This document shows, in pieces, positions 37,461 to 45,665 of a stretch of 64,000 bases of DNA. The first letter of the stretch is position 1. Each line of letters starts with the position of its first letter. The translations under genes were made by a program, and so were the position numbers. A model generated the notes under the pieces. The model was not told the DNA's origin, made no database searches, and saw only the letters and a list, made by a program, of their open reading frames with translations. Location of the stretch: positions 744,001 to 808,000 of the forward strand of contig CP065161.1 of NCBI GenBank assembly GCA_015693905.1, given 5' to 3'. The stretch comes from Rhodobacterales bacterium HKCCA1288 (GTDB lineage: Bacteria > Pseudomonadota > Alphaproteobacteria > Rhodobacterales > Rhodobacteraceae).

Positions 37461-38194
37461 TACGCGCCCCCTTCTTCGGTCACGGTATCAATCTCGGCCA
37501 AAATCTGCGCCAGTTCTTGGGCATCGGCGGCGCGCTGCGCCTTGAGCGCACGAATTTCCGCCAAAAGACCAGATTGCAGCAATTCGCGATCAAAATTCCC
37601 TTCCGGCGCCTCGCGCAACTCTTCCAAGGTCTCTTGCAGCCTTGCGATTGTTGCGCGCAATTCGCCCAATGTGCTGTTCGTCATCTGAGCGCCCCGATCC
37701 TCGAGCGCATCGCGCGCGGCATCACGCTCATCGCGGGCCTCGTTGCGTTCTTCGCGCAAGCGCGCGGCGCGCATCCGCAGGATTTGCACCTCACTCTCGC
37801 CCGTGGCTTCGGGTATTGGGGCGGCATCAGATGCGGGCTCGGCTTGGGTGGTAGATTGGGCAAGGTTAGATTTCAGCTGCTCAACCTCGGCACGGGCGGC
37901 TGCCAATTCGGCCTTGAGCGCATCCCGCGCGGCCTCGGCCTCAGCGGCCCGCAATTCGGCCCCATCTGTGCTGCCCTGCGCCTGAGCCTCCATCGCTTTA
38001 AGCCGTGCCGCCAGATCCAATCGCGTGCGCTGCTCTAGCGCCAATTCCTCGCGCAGATCGGACAGCTCATCCGAGGACGCAGTGCCGTTTGCGGGGGCGC
38101 GGGCCTTTCCCATCGCCGCATCAATTCGCGCAAGCGCAGCTGACAGGCGCGCCTCAAGCTGATCGACTTTTTCAATGGCCAAAGGATCGCTCAT
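37460..38194 (-). CDS. Coiled-coil protein of unknown function, zapA partner
   Basis: A 244-residue, Ala/Glu/Arg-rich protein that is almost entirely predicted coiled coil, in two blocks (about 5-115 and 135-230) split by a Ser/Thr/Pro-rich spacer. No enzymatic motif, signal or membrane segment. The start at 38194 follows GGGGGAGG. Because it overlaps zapA by one base, a role with ZapA at the division site is plausible; this is inference, and I do not recognise the family by name. Confidence 0.7.
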   Translation of the reverse strand: MSDPLAIEKVDQLEARLSAALARIDAAMGKARAPANGTASSDELSDLREELALEQRTRLDLAARLKAMEAQAQGSTDGAELRAAEAEAARDALKAELAAARAEVEQLKSNLAQSTTQAEPASDAAPIPEATGESEVQILRMRAARLREERNEARDERDAARDALEDRGAQMTNSTLGELRATIARLQETLEELREAPEGNFDRELLQSGLLAEIRALKAQRAADAQELAQILAEIDTVTEEGGA

Positions 38195-38436
38195 TTTGCC
38201 TCCCCCAATTGCGGGCGTTTGGATCGCCTCATGAAACATTTACGCGGCAGTCGTATCACGCAGACCATGTCAGATCGTGCGGGCCGAATCTGACCCCCTG
38301 CGACACATTATGATCCAATTTCGGGAGTTTGGCAGGATTTCTTGATCTAAGGCAACCCTTGCGTCTTTAGCGACCAACAGGACTTGGGCGTGGGCTTCGG
38401 GCTTGAACTTTGGTCACGCCCTGCTAAACCCGTGCG

Positions 38437-38450
38437 CGTTAACGCTCGCA
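38437..38450. promoter_or_regulatory. Candidate LacI-like half-conserved operator before tkt
   Basis: CGTTAACGCTCGCA matches the ideal palindrome TGTTAGCGCTAACA derived from the GAPDH promoters at 10 of 14 positions. It overlaps a perfect GCGTTAACGC palindrome (38436-38445). It lies 36 bases before the tkt start. The rest of the 291-base divergent region shows no clear promoter. Confidence 0.35.
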
Positions 38451-38485
38451 CAAGCACTCCCGCAGCCCTCTTCTAGGACATTGAT

Positions 38486-40501
38486 ATGGATCTTTCTGCA
38501 CTTGCCGCCCGCAATCCTGACCATTGGCGCCGCGCCGCCTGTATCCGCACGCTTGCCCTTGACGGGGTGGCCGCCGCGAATTCGGGCCATTCTGGCATGC
38601 CGATGGGGATGGCGGATGTTGCGACCGTGCTGTTTGACAAGCACCTCTCTTTTGACGCATCGGCCCCGAACTGGCCAAATCGTGACCGCTTTATTCTGTC
38701 GGCGGGCCATGGCTCGATGCTGATCTATGCGCTGCTGTATCTCACGGGTTACAAGCAGATGACATTGGAGCAGATCAAGAATTTCCGTCAGCTGGGCGCC
38801 ATCACAGCGGGCCATCCTGAATTTGGCCATGTCGAAGGGGTTGAAACGACCACAGGCCCCTTGGGGCAAGGGATTTCCAACGCGGTTGGCTTTGCCATGG
38901 CCGAGGAACATCTGCGCGCCACATGGGGCGCAAAGATTATGGATCACTACACCTATTGCATCGCGGGCGATGGCTGCCTGATGGAGGGCATCAGCCAAGA
39001 GGCGATCGGTCTTGCAGGGCGTCATGAACTCAGCCGCCTGATTGTGCTTTGGGATGACAATAACATTACCATCGATGGCACGGTTGATATGGCCTGCCGT
39101 GTGGATCAGCGCGCGCGCTTTGCCGCCGCAGGGTGGGATGTGTTTGACTGTGACGGCCATGATGCGGCCGATATCGACCGCGCGATCACGGCAGCCAAGG
39201 CAAGCCCGCGCCCCGCAATGGTGGCATGCAAAACCCATATCGCAATCGGCTCTGCCGCGCAGGACACCCCCAAGGGCCACGGCGCATTGACCGACCCAAA
39301 AGTCGTGGCTGATACCAAGGCCGCCTATGGCTGGACGCATGGGGCCTTTGAAATCCCTGCCGATCTCAAAAACTGGTGGGAAGCTGTCGGCGCAAAAGGC
39401 GCCACTGCGCGCGCCGAATGGGAGGCCCGTCTTGCGGCCCTGCCCGCCGCCAAACGGGCCGAGTTTACCCGCGCCTTTGCAGGCGAGGTTCCCGCGAAAT
39501 TGGGCAATGCGCTGCGCCGCTATAAAAAATCCCTCGCGGATGAGGCGCCCAAAGTGGCGACCCGCAAGGCCAGTGAAATGGCCCTTGCCGTGATCAATCC
39601 GATCATGAAAGAGACCTTGGGCGGCTCTGCAGATTTGACTGGGTCGAACAATACCAAAACGGGCGATATGGGGATTTTCAGCCCTGAAAACCGCAAAGGG
39701 CGCTATGTCCATTACGGCATCCGCGAGCATGGCATGGCGGCAGCGATGAACGGCATGGCGCTACATGGGGGCGTGCGCCCCTATGGCGGGACATTCTTTA
39801 CCTTTACCGATTACGCGCGCCCCTCGATGCGACTTTCCGCTTTGATGGGGATTAACGTGGTCTATGTAATGACCCATGACAGCATCGGCGTTGGCGAGGA
39901 TGGCCCAACCCACCAACCTGTTGAGCATCTCGCCATGATGCGGGCCACGCCAAATTGCCTTGTGATGCGCCCTGCCGATGCGGTGGAAACCGCCGAATGT
40001 TGGGAGATTGCGCTGTCGCAACCAAACCGCCCCAGCGTTTTGGCCCTGACCCGTCAAAACCTGCCCACGTTGCGCAGAAAACATGTCTCGCGCAATTTGG
40101 CCGCCCAAGGGGCCTATGTTTTGGCCGAGGCCGAAGGCAAGCGTCAGGTGATCTTGATGGCAACAGGGTCGGAAGTCGAAATCGCCATGGCGGCCCGCGA
40201 CAAGTTGCAGGCCGAAGGTATCGGAACACGGGTTGTCTCGGTGCCGTCTATGGAACTCTTTGCCGAGCAAGACGAAGCCTATCGCAAGCGCGTTCTACCT
40301 GCAGGGCCCGTGCGCATTGCAGTTGAGGCCGCTGTGCGTCAGCCTTGGGATCGCTGGTTGTTGGGCGAGCGTGGTCGTGAGGCCAAGGCGGGCTTTGTTG
40401 GCATGAACAGTTTTGGCGCTTCTGCACCTGCTGAAGTTCTCTACGAGCATTTCGGCATCACCGCAGAGGCGGTCGTGGCCGAGGCCAAAGCGCGCCTTTA
40501 G
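38486..40501 (+). CDS. tkt: Transketolase
   Basis: A 671-residue thiamine diphosphate enzyme of the pentose phosphate and Calvin pathways. The N-terminal G-H-G-S-M region, the ThDP motif G-D-G-C-L-M-E-G (about 154-161) with W-D-D-N-N-I-T downstream, and the E-D-G-P-T-H-Q-P motif of the pyrimidine domain (about 472-479) are intact. It is first in a block of sugar-phosphate genes. No phosphoribulokinase or Rubisco gene is in the window, so carbon fixation cannot be claimed. Confidence 0.96.
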   Translation: MDLSALAARNPDHWRRAACIRTLALDGVAAANSGHSGMPMGMADVATVLFDKHLSFDASAPNWPNRDRFILSAGHGSMLIYALLYLTGYKQMTLEQIKNFRQLGAITAGHPEFGHVEGVETTTGPLGQGISNAVGFAMAEEHLRATWGAKIMDHYTYCIAGDGCLMEGISQEAIGLAGRHELSRLIVLWDDNNITIDGTVDMACRVDQRARFAAAGWDVFDCDGHDAADIDRAITAAKASPRPAMVACKTHIAIGSAAQDTPKGHGALTDPKVVADTKAAYGWTHGAFEIPADLKNWWEAVGAKGATARAEWEARLAALPAAKRAEFTRAFAGEVPAKLGNALRRYKKSLADEAPKVATRKASEMALAVINPIMKETLGGSADLTGSNNTKTGDMGIFSPENRKGRYVHYGIREHGMAAAMNGMALHGGVRPYGGTFFTFTDYARPSMRLSALMGINVVYVMTHDSIGVGEDGPTHQPVEHLAMMRATPNCLVMRPADAVETAECWEIALSQPNRPSVLALTRQNLPTLRRKHVSRNLAAQGAYVLAEAEGKRQVILMATGSEVEIAMAARDKLQAEGIGTRVVSVPSMELFAEQDEAYRKRVLPAGPVRIAVEAAVRQPWDRWLLGERGREAKAGFVGMNSFGASAPAEVLYEHFGITAEAVVAEAKARL

Positions 40502-40525
40502 GCACAGAACCTAAGATGCACAATC

Positions 40526-40557
40526 GGGCGTGTGGGGGCCTCCTACACGCCCTTTTT
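40526..40557 (+). terminator. Terminator after tkt, overlapping the end of the DUF808 gene
   Basis: GGGCGTGT (40526-40533) pairs with ACACGCCC (40545-40552), followed by five T residues. The right arm lies inside the last codons of the convergent DUF808 gene. Confidence 0.65.
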
Positions 40558-41487
40558 CATTGGGAAAAGTGGCAGGATCACCGCAACGACCGGGATCAAA
40601 CAGGCCCCAACACCCAAGCCCAAAATACCTGACCCGAGGGCGAACACCGCCCATTCCACCAATCCGTGGGCCGAGGCCACAGCATCCGCTGCGGCAAGGC
40701 TGAGGTGATGCAGCATCTCCTCTGGGGCGGGCCAACCCAGTTGCGCGGCCCCGTGCAGAAGGATCGCGCCCCCCACCCACAGCATCGCCGCTGTGCCAAT
40801 TCGGGTGAGCCACAACAGGAAGCTGGGCATCGCGACCACGATCCCCCGCCCCAGACGTTGTAAGGCGGGCGCGCGGTCGGGATGCGCCAAATGCAACCCC
40901 ACATCATCGGCCTTCACAATGAGGGCGACCGACCCATAGACCAAAGCGGTGATGCCAATCGCCACAAATGCAAGCGCGAAACCCGCATAAATCAGGCTTG
41001 GCGCCTCAAGCGCCGAAAGCGCGATGGTCATGATTTCAGCGGAAAGGATGAAATCTGTTTTGATCGCACCTTTAACACGCGCCTCTTCTAAATGAGCGGG
41101 GTCGCTTGCCGCAGGATCGCGCGTCTCAGAATGCGGACGAAAGGCATGAAGGATTTTTTCCGCCCCCTCGTAACACAAATAAGCCCCTCCCATCATCAAC
41201 AGCGGCGGAATCGCCCAAGGGGCGAATTGCGACAACAGAAGCGCCACAGGCAAAAGGATCACCAATTTATTGACAATCGAGCCGCGCGCAATCTTCCAAA
41301 CAATCGGCAATTCACGCTCTGGCGAAAACCCTGTGAGATATTTGGGGGTGACGGCCGCGTCATCAATCACCGCGCCTGCGGCCTTTGCCCCTGCTTTGGC
41401 TGCTTGTGCCGCGATATCGTCCACGGACGCCGCCGCAACCTTGGTCAAAGCCGCGACATCATCCAACAGCGCCAATAATCCGCTCAT
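40543..41487 (-). CDS. DUF808 (YedI) family membrane protein
   Basis: A 314-residue DUF808 protein. The opening M-S-G-L-L-A-L-L-D-D-V-A-A-L-T-K and K-Y-L-T-G-F-S-P-E-R-E-L-P-I-V-W-K-I-A-R are classic for the family. About five to seven hydrophobic segments indicate an inner membrane protein. Function is unknown throughout the family. It is convergent with tkt and divergent from the GAPDH gene. Confidence 0.88.
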   Translation of the reverse strand: MSGLLALLDDVAALTKVAAASVDDIAAQAAKAGAKAAGAVIDDAAVTPKYLTGFSPERELPIVWKIARGSIVNKLVILLPVALLLSQFAPWAIPPLLMMGGAYLCYEGAEKILHAFRPHSETRDPAASDPAHLEEARVKGAIKTDFILSAEIMTIALSALEAPSLIYAGFALAFVAIGITALVYGSVALIVKADDVGLHLAHPDRAPALQRLGRGIVVAMPSFLLWLTRIGTAAMLWVGGAILLHGAAQLGWPAPEEMLHHLSLAAADAVASAHGLVEWAVFALGSGILGLGVGACLIPVVAVILPLFPMKKGV

Positions 41488-41539
41488 TCACCCCATTCCT
41501 TTTGCAGCCAACAGCCGCCTCTAGCATAGCGGCACGGCA

Positions 41540-41584
41540 TGTTCGCGCAACCGTTCGCGCTAACATCGGATGTTTTCGCTAACA
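41540..41584. promoter_or_regulatory. Three operator-like dyads before the first GAPDH gene
   Basis: Three copies of a 14-base dyad related to TGTTAGCGCTAACA lie at 41540-41553 (10/14 matches), 41552-41565 (12/14) and 41571-41584 (12/14). The last two share the half-site CGCTAACA. The form fits a LacI-type regulator. The same half-site occurs before the second GAPDH gene. Confidence 0.5.
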
Positions 41585-41674
41585 TTATGAAAATTCGTCA
41601 TTTTTTCCTTGGGGATCGGGCGCGGCTTTTGTATGCGGTCAAGCAAGAGCGCAAATCGGATCGGAGACAGGATC

Positions 41675-42679
41675 ATGACCATCACCCTTGGCATCAATGG
41701 ATTTGGCCGCATCGGGCGGTGCACCCTTGCCCATATCGCAGAGGCTGCACGCAACGATGTGCAAGTGGTCAAAATCAACGCGACTGGCCCGCTTGAGACA
41801 AATGCGCATCTTCTGAAATATGACAGCGTGCATGGCCGTTTTGGCGGTGAGGTGCGCCTGACCGAGGACACAATGGATTTGGGCCAAGGCCCGATTAAAG
41901 TCTTTTCCACCTACGACCCACAAGAGCTGGATTGGGAAGGCTGCGATGTCGTTCTCGAATGCACCGGCAAGTTCAACAATCGTGACGCGGCAGCGGTGCA
42001 TTTGACCCGCGGCGCAAAGCGGGTTTTGGTCTCCGCCCCCGCGAAACAAGCCGATAAAACCATCGTCTATGGCGTGAACCACCGCGATCTGCGCGAAGAT
42101 CATCATGTGGTCTCGAACGGGTCTTGCACCACGAATTGCTTGGCCCCTTTGGCAAAAGTGCTGAATGACGCGATTGGTATTGAACGCGGGATCATGACCA
42201 CGATCCACAGCTACACAGGCGATCAGCCCACACTAGACCGCCGCCACTCCGATCTTTACCGCGCGCGTGCCGCTGCGATGGCGATGATCCCCACATCGAC
42301 TGGTGCCGCAAAAGCGCTGAAAGAAGTTCTGCCTGAACTCGAAGGTCGGTTGGATGGTACGGCCATGCGGGTTCCGACACCGAATGTCTCTTGCGTTGAT
42401 CTGACCTTTGAGGCGGGGCGCGATACATCGGTGGAGGAGGTCAACCAAATCATGCGCGATGCGGCCGAGGGCCATATGCGCAGCGTCTTGGCCTATGATC
42501 CAGAACCCAAGGTTTCGATTGATTTCAATCACACCACGCATAGCTCGATTTTTGCGCCAGACCAGACAAAGGTCATCGGTGGGCGCACGGTTCGGGTTTT
42601 GGCATGGTATGACAATGAATGGGGATTTTCGGCGCGTATGGCGGATGTCTCTGCTGCCATGGGGCGTCTGATCGCCTGA
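41675..42679 (+). CDS. Glyceraldehyde-3-phosphate dehydrogenase, NADP-type (GapB-like)
   Basis: A 334-residue phosphorylating GAPDH. The catalytic C151 in S-N-G-S-C-T-T-N-C, the N-G-F-G-R-I-G-R loop and the C-terminal W-Y-D-N-E-W-G are present. At the coenzyme ribose site the sequence is I-N-A-T-G-P (N35-A36-T37): the aspartate that excludes NADP is replaced by alanine and the next leucine by threonine, the pattern of NADP-using anabolic GAPDHs such as Bacillus GapB and the chloroplast type. I infer a gluconeogenic or NADP(H)-linked role. The start at 41675 follows the GGAGACAGGATC ribosome-site region. The paralogue lies 1.9 kb downstream. Confidence 0.9.
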   Translation: MTITLGINGFGRIGRCTLAHIAEAARNDVQVVKINATGPLETNAHLLKYDSVHGRFGGEVRLTEDTMDLGQGPIKVFSTYDPQELDWEGCDVVLECTGKFNNRDAAAVHLTRGAKRVLVSAPAKQADKTIVYGVNHRDLREDHHVVSNGSCTTNCLAPLAKVLNDAIGIERGIMTTIHSYTGDQPTLDRRHSDLYRARAAAMAMIPTSTGAAKALKEVLPELEGRLDGTAMRVPTPNVSCVDLTFEAGRDTSVEEVNQIMRDAAEGHMRSVLAYDPEPKVSIDFNHTTHSSIFAPDQTKVIGGRTVRVLAWYDNEWGFSARMADVSAAMGRLIA

Positions 42680-42707
42680 CCCCCTGTCCTAAGGGACGAC
42701 CTTTTGC

Positions 42708-42745
42708 AAAACCCAGCCATGATGCATGGCTGGGTTTTTGCTTTT
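42708..42745 (+). terminator. Terminator after the first GAPDH gene
   Basis: AAAACCCAGCCAT (42708-42720) pairs with ATGGCTGGGTTTT (42726-42738) around GATGC; T-rich sequence follows. Confidence 0.88.
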
Positions 42746-42751
42746 TCACCC

Positions 42752-42779
42752 CCTGAACGGCCTAAACCCTAGTTATAAT
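42752..42779 (+). promoter_or_regulatory. Candidate promoter of the PepSY / cytochrome b / LuxR cassette
   Basis: A perfect TATAAT -10 element (42774-42779) lies 16 bases after a weak CTGAAC (42752-42757), just past the terminator of the first GAPDH gene. The start codon of the first cassette gene is 135 bases further on, so the message would have a long leader. Confidence 0.45.
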
Positions 42780-42914
42780 GACCCCAACCACAGATCGAAC
42801 TCTGCCATCTATAACCCGCGTCCAATGGTGATTGGGGCAATTTCCTCTCAAATCCTTTCTCACGAGGCCGCCACAAACAGGTGGGCCGTTCACCACAGCA
42901 GAAAGGAAATCCAC

Positions 42915-43181
42915 ATGTCTTTTATCAAAACATCGACCTTTGTCGCAGCACTGGCCCTGACCACCGCCCTGCCTTTGGCGGCACAGGCCTCTGGCTACGA
43001 GCGTCTGACTGAAGAGCAGCGCGCAAACATCACCGCCGCCATGACCGAACAGGGCTATGAGACCCGCAAGATCGACATGGAAGATGGCATGATCGAAGTT
43101 TACGCCCTCAAGGATGGCGAACGCTTTGAGCTGTATCTCAATGACAATCTGGAAATCATCCGCGTGTCCCGCGGCGATTAA
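42915..43181 (+). CDS. Exported PepSY-type small protein
   Basis: An 88-residue protein with a clear Sec signal peptide (about 1-25, ending A-Q-A). The mature part resembles the PepSY_2 domain: L-T-E-E-Q-R-A-N-I-T-A-A-M-T-E-Q-G-Y-E-T-R-K-I-D-like segment, then M-I-E-V-Y-A and a terminal L-E-I-I-R-V-S-R. Such domains occur as periplasmic partners of b-type cytochromes and oxidoreductases. It follows CAGAAAGGAAATCCAC. First gene of a three-gene cassette with the cytochrome and the membrane regulator downstream. Confidence 0.78.
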   Translation: MSFIKTSTFVAALALTTALPLAAQASGYERLTEEQRANITAAMTEQGYETRKIDMEDGMIEVYALKDGERFELYLNDNLEIIRVSRGD

Positions 43182-43267
43182 TCCCGACCCTGTCCGCGCG
43201 CGCGTTTTGCAGCCCCCTCCCCAGTGTCTGCAAAACGCGCCTCTGCCCCCATCGCTGAGGATATGAC

Positions 43268-43813
43268 ATGTCACATACGAAAAGTTACAAAATCTGGGAT
43301 CCGCTGATCCGCCTATTTCATTGGAGCCTTGTGATTGGCTTTGCATCGAATGCGCTGATCACTGACCCCGAAAGCAACCTGCACGAATATATCGGCTATG
43401 CGATTGCAGGGCTGATTGCCTTTCGCCTGATTTGGGGGCTGATTGGCACGAAATATGCGCGGTTTTCTTCCTTCATGCCATCGCGCGGGTCAATCAACAC
43501 CCAGCTAGACGACATCATCACCGCGCGCCGCAGCACCCATTTGGGGCATTCGCCGCTTGGGGCCTTGATGATCTTTAATCTCATCGCAACCATTATCGGC
43601 ATCGCGATCACAGGCTATATGATGACCACCGTGACCTTTTGGGGCATCGGATGGGTGGAAGAAACACATGAAATTCTCGTGACTTGGGCGGAACTTTCTA
43701 TCGTTCTGCACATCGCTGCCGTATTGTGGGAGTCGCGCCGCACGGGTGTAAATCTTGCCCGCGCCATGGTGACAGGCATCAAAGCCATCCCCGAGACAGT
43801 CAAAATCAAATAG
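43268..43813 (+). CDS. Cytochrome b561-like membrane protein
   Basis: A 181-residue di-haem b-type cytochrome of the b561/Ni-Fe hydrogenase cytochrome b superfamily. Four hydrophobic segments (about 16-32, 40-60, 97-121, 138-152) and candidate haem ligands H18 (F-H-W), H39 (H-E-Y-I-G-Y), H134 (T-H-E-I-L) and H148 (V-L-H-I-A) are visible. It would move electrons across or within the inner membrane, perhaps from the quinone pool to a periplasmic partner. It lies 86 bases after the PepSY-type gene and 11 before the regulator. Confidence 0.85.
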   Translation: MSHTKSYKIWDPLIRLFHWSLVIGFASNALITDPESNLHEYIGYAIAGLIAFRLIWGLIGTKYARFSSFMPSRGSINTQLDDIITARRSTHLGHSPLGALMIFNLIATIIGIAITGYMMTTVTFWGIGWVEETHEILVTWAELSIVLHIAAVLWESRRTGVNLARAMVTGIKAIPETVKIK

Positions 43814-43824
43814 GGACGCGATCC

Positions 43825-44313
43825 ATGCAGAAGCAGCCCATTTTCCTCGGCCTTTTAATTTTGGGGCAGGTGGCCTCTATCCTGTTTTTCATGACGGATG
43901 TGATCACCGATGCGCAGAGTTTGGGGCGCTTCTGGTATCTAGATCAACATTTCCGGGTGGAATTGATCGCGGCTTTGCTGCTGACCGCAGCGGTCGCGAT
44001 TGAAACCCGATATCTGAGCCATTTGGTGGCCCATGCGCGGCGAATGGAGAAACAACTGTCCACCGCCGCTATGGCCTTTCATGATGTGGTGGACGCCCAT
44101 TTCAACGAATGGGGGCTGACCACATCTGAAAAGGATGTCGCGCATTTCATGGTCAAGGGCTGCTCTATTGCAGAAATCTCTGATTTGCGCGGCACAGCCG
44201 AGGGCACAGTCAAAAGTCACATGAACGCAATCTACCGCAAAGCAGGCGTCACCAATCGCGGCGAGCTTTTAAGCCTGCTGATCGAAGATTTAATGCAAGC
44301 CGAACGCCCGTAA
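43825..44313 (+). CDS. Membrane-anchored LuxR-type regulator
   Basis: A 162-residue one-component regulator with two N-terminal transmembrane segments (about 6-24 and 44-62) and a cytoplasmic LuxR-type helix-turn-helix (about 97-158): L-T-T-S-E-K-D-V-A-H-F, then S-I-A-E-I-S-D-L-R-G-T-A-E-G-T-V-K-S-H and Y-R-K-A-G-V. The short loop between the two membrane segments (about 25-43) is the only part likely to reach the periplasm. There is no response-regulator receiver. It follows the cytochrome gene by 11 bases, so it may sense membrane or redox state and control this cassette. That is inference. Confidence 0.82.
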   Translation: MQKQPIFLGLLILGQVASILFFMTDVITDAQSLGRFWYLDQHFRVELIAALLLTAAVAIETRYLSHLVAHARRMEKQLSTAAMAFHDVVDAHFNEWGLTTSEKDVAHFMVKGCSIAEISDLRGTAEGTVKSHMNAIYRKAGVTNRGELLSLLIEDLMQAERP

Positions 44314-44380
44314 TCTTTGGGCACGCGCGGCGTCACCACCATCTTCCCCCCGGCCAGAAATTTGTTTAGACTTAATTTTT

Positions 44381-44794
44381 ATGACAAATATGATTGCAAT
44401 CTGGCTGGGTGTTTTAATCCTTTGCATCATCGCAGTGGATTTTCTTTTTCTAGATGCGGCAGGCCTCGTTTTTCTTGGCAAAGATTTGATCCATATCCTC
44501 GATAAAATGGCGTTCTGGCGATATAGATCCCCTTTCCTTTTCGCGGCTAAGGGACTATACCACCCGCAACTGTTACCGCTAACAATGCCATGCTTGGCGC
44601 ACTGGAGGGGATTATGGCTGTTAAAGTTGCCATTAATGGGTTTGGTCGGATTGGACGCAACGTGCTGCGCGCGATCATCGAGTCGGGCCGCACCGATATT
44701 GAGGTGGTCGCAATCAATGATCTGGGGCCCGTTGAAACCAACGCGCATCTTTTGCGTTTTGACAGCGTGCATGGCCGCTTTCCCGCCGAAGTGA
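44381..44794 (+). CDS. Small membrane protein upstream of gap, apparently extended into gap
   Basis: The first 47 codons (44381-44521) encode one hydrophobic helix (about 4-24) and an end in D-K-M-A-F-W-R. From memory, similar 45-50 residue proteins stand before gap genes in related bacteria and stop near A-F-W-R. Here no stop follows; the frame continues another 90 codons through the gap promoter and 181 bases into gap itself. I take the core as the real protein and the rest as a possible loss of the stop. Chance is not excluded. Confidence 0.4.
   Translation: MTNMIAIWLGVLILCIIAVDFLFLDAAGLVFLGKDLIHILDKMAFWRYRSPFLFAAKGLYHPQLLPLTMPCLAHWRGLWLLKLPLMGLVGLDATCCARSSSRAAPILRWSQSMIWGPLKPTRIFCVLTACMAAFPPK
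44571..44584. promoter_or_regulatory. Operator-like dyad before the second GAPDH gene
   Basis: TGTTACCGCTAACA is palindromic except at one pair and matches TGTTAGCGCTAACA at 13 of 14 positions. It follows a CTATAC element (44555-44560) that could be a -10 box, so a bound repressor would block transcription of gap. The same half-site occurs twice before the first GAPDH gene. Confidence 0.55.
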
Positions 44795-45615
44795 AAACAA
44801 CCGAGACGACCATTGACGTGGGTCGTGGCCCAATTGAGGTCACCGCCATTCGCAACCCCGCTGAATTGCCATGGGGCCATATTGATATCGTCTTGGAATG
44901 CACGGGCATTTTCACCGACCGCGACAAGGCCGCCGTGCATCTTGAAAACGGGGCTTCCCGTGTCTTGGTTTCGGCCCCCTCAAAAGGGGCGGATAAGACC
45001 ATCGTTTACGGGGTAAACCACGGCACGTTGACAAAGGACGACATCATCGTCTCCAACGCCTCTTGCACCACGAACTGCCTCAGCCCTGTGGCCTTCGCGA
45101 TCCACAATGCCATCGGCATTTCGCGCGGCTTTATGACAACGATCCACAGCTACACAGGCGATCAGCCCACCTTGGACACGATGCACAAAGACCTCTATCG
45201 CGCCCGCGCCGCCGCGATGAGCATGATCCCCACCTCAACAGGGGCCGCGCGCGCCGTTGGTTTGGTTTTGCCCGAATTGAATGGCAAACTGGACGGGGTC
45301 GCAATCCGCGTGCCGACACCGAATGTCTCGGTTGTTGACCTGACCTTTGAGGCGGCCCGCGCCACATCAGTTGAAGAAATCAACGAGGCGGTGATCAAGG
45401 CGGCCAATGGCCCGCTTAAGGGAATTTTGGGCGTAACGGATCAGCCCAATGTTTCGATGGATTTCAACCATGATCCCCGCTCCTCGATCTTCCATTTGGA
45501 TCAGACCAAGGTGATGGATGGCAATATGTGCCGCGTTCTAAGTTGGTATGATAATGAATGGGGTTTCTCAAACCGCATGGCCGATACGGCCGTAGCGATG
45601 GGAAAACTGATCTAA
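44614..45615 (+). CDS. gap: Glyceraldehyde-3-phosphate dehydrogenase, NAD-type (glycolytic)
   Basis: A 333-residue GAPDH, clearly paralogous to the one at 41675. C151 lies in S-N-A-S-C-T-T-N-C. The coenzyme site reads I-N-D-L-G-P with D36 and L37, the NAD-specific pair, in contrast to A36-T37 of the paralogue. The start at 44614 follows CTGGAGGGG. pgk lies downstream behind a terminator. I infer the glycolytic direction for this copy. Confidence 0.93.
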   Translation: MAVKVAINGFGRIGRNVLRAIIESGRTDIEVVAINDLGPVETNAHLLRFDSVHGRFPAEVKTTETTIDVGRGPIEVTAIRNPAELPWGHIDIVLECTGIFTDRDKAAVHLENGASRVLVSAPSKGADKTIVYGVNHGTLTKDDIIVSNASCTTNCLSPVAFAIHNAIGISRGFMTTIHSYTGDQPTLDTMHKDLYRARAAAMSMIPTSTGAARAVGLVLPELNGKLDGVAIRVPTPNVSVVDLTFEAARATSVEEINEAVIKAANGPLKGILGVTDQPNVSMDFNHDPRSSIFHLDQTKVMDGNMCRVLSWYDNEWGFSNRMADTAVAMGKLI

Positions 45616-45619
45616 AGAT

Positions 45620-45650
45620 AAAAAGGCGCGGAACACCGCGCCTTTTTGTT
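45620..45650 (+). terminator. Terminator between gap and pgk
   Basis: AAAAAGGCGCGG (45620-45631) pairs perfectly with CCGCGCCTTTTT (45636-45647) around AACA. gap and pgk are therefore probably separate transcripts. Confidence 0.9.
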
Positions 45651-45665
45651 TGCCAAAAAATTGAC

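Noticed and set aside
38414-39730. A 438-codon minus-strand frame over tkt
   Set aside because: Antisense shadow of transketolase, with no family features and no ribosome site.
44524-44526. Treating the small protein before gap as a pseudogene by frameshift
   Set aside because: An out-of-frame TAG is close to the expected end, but one stop position cannot separate a mutation from natural variation without orthologues.
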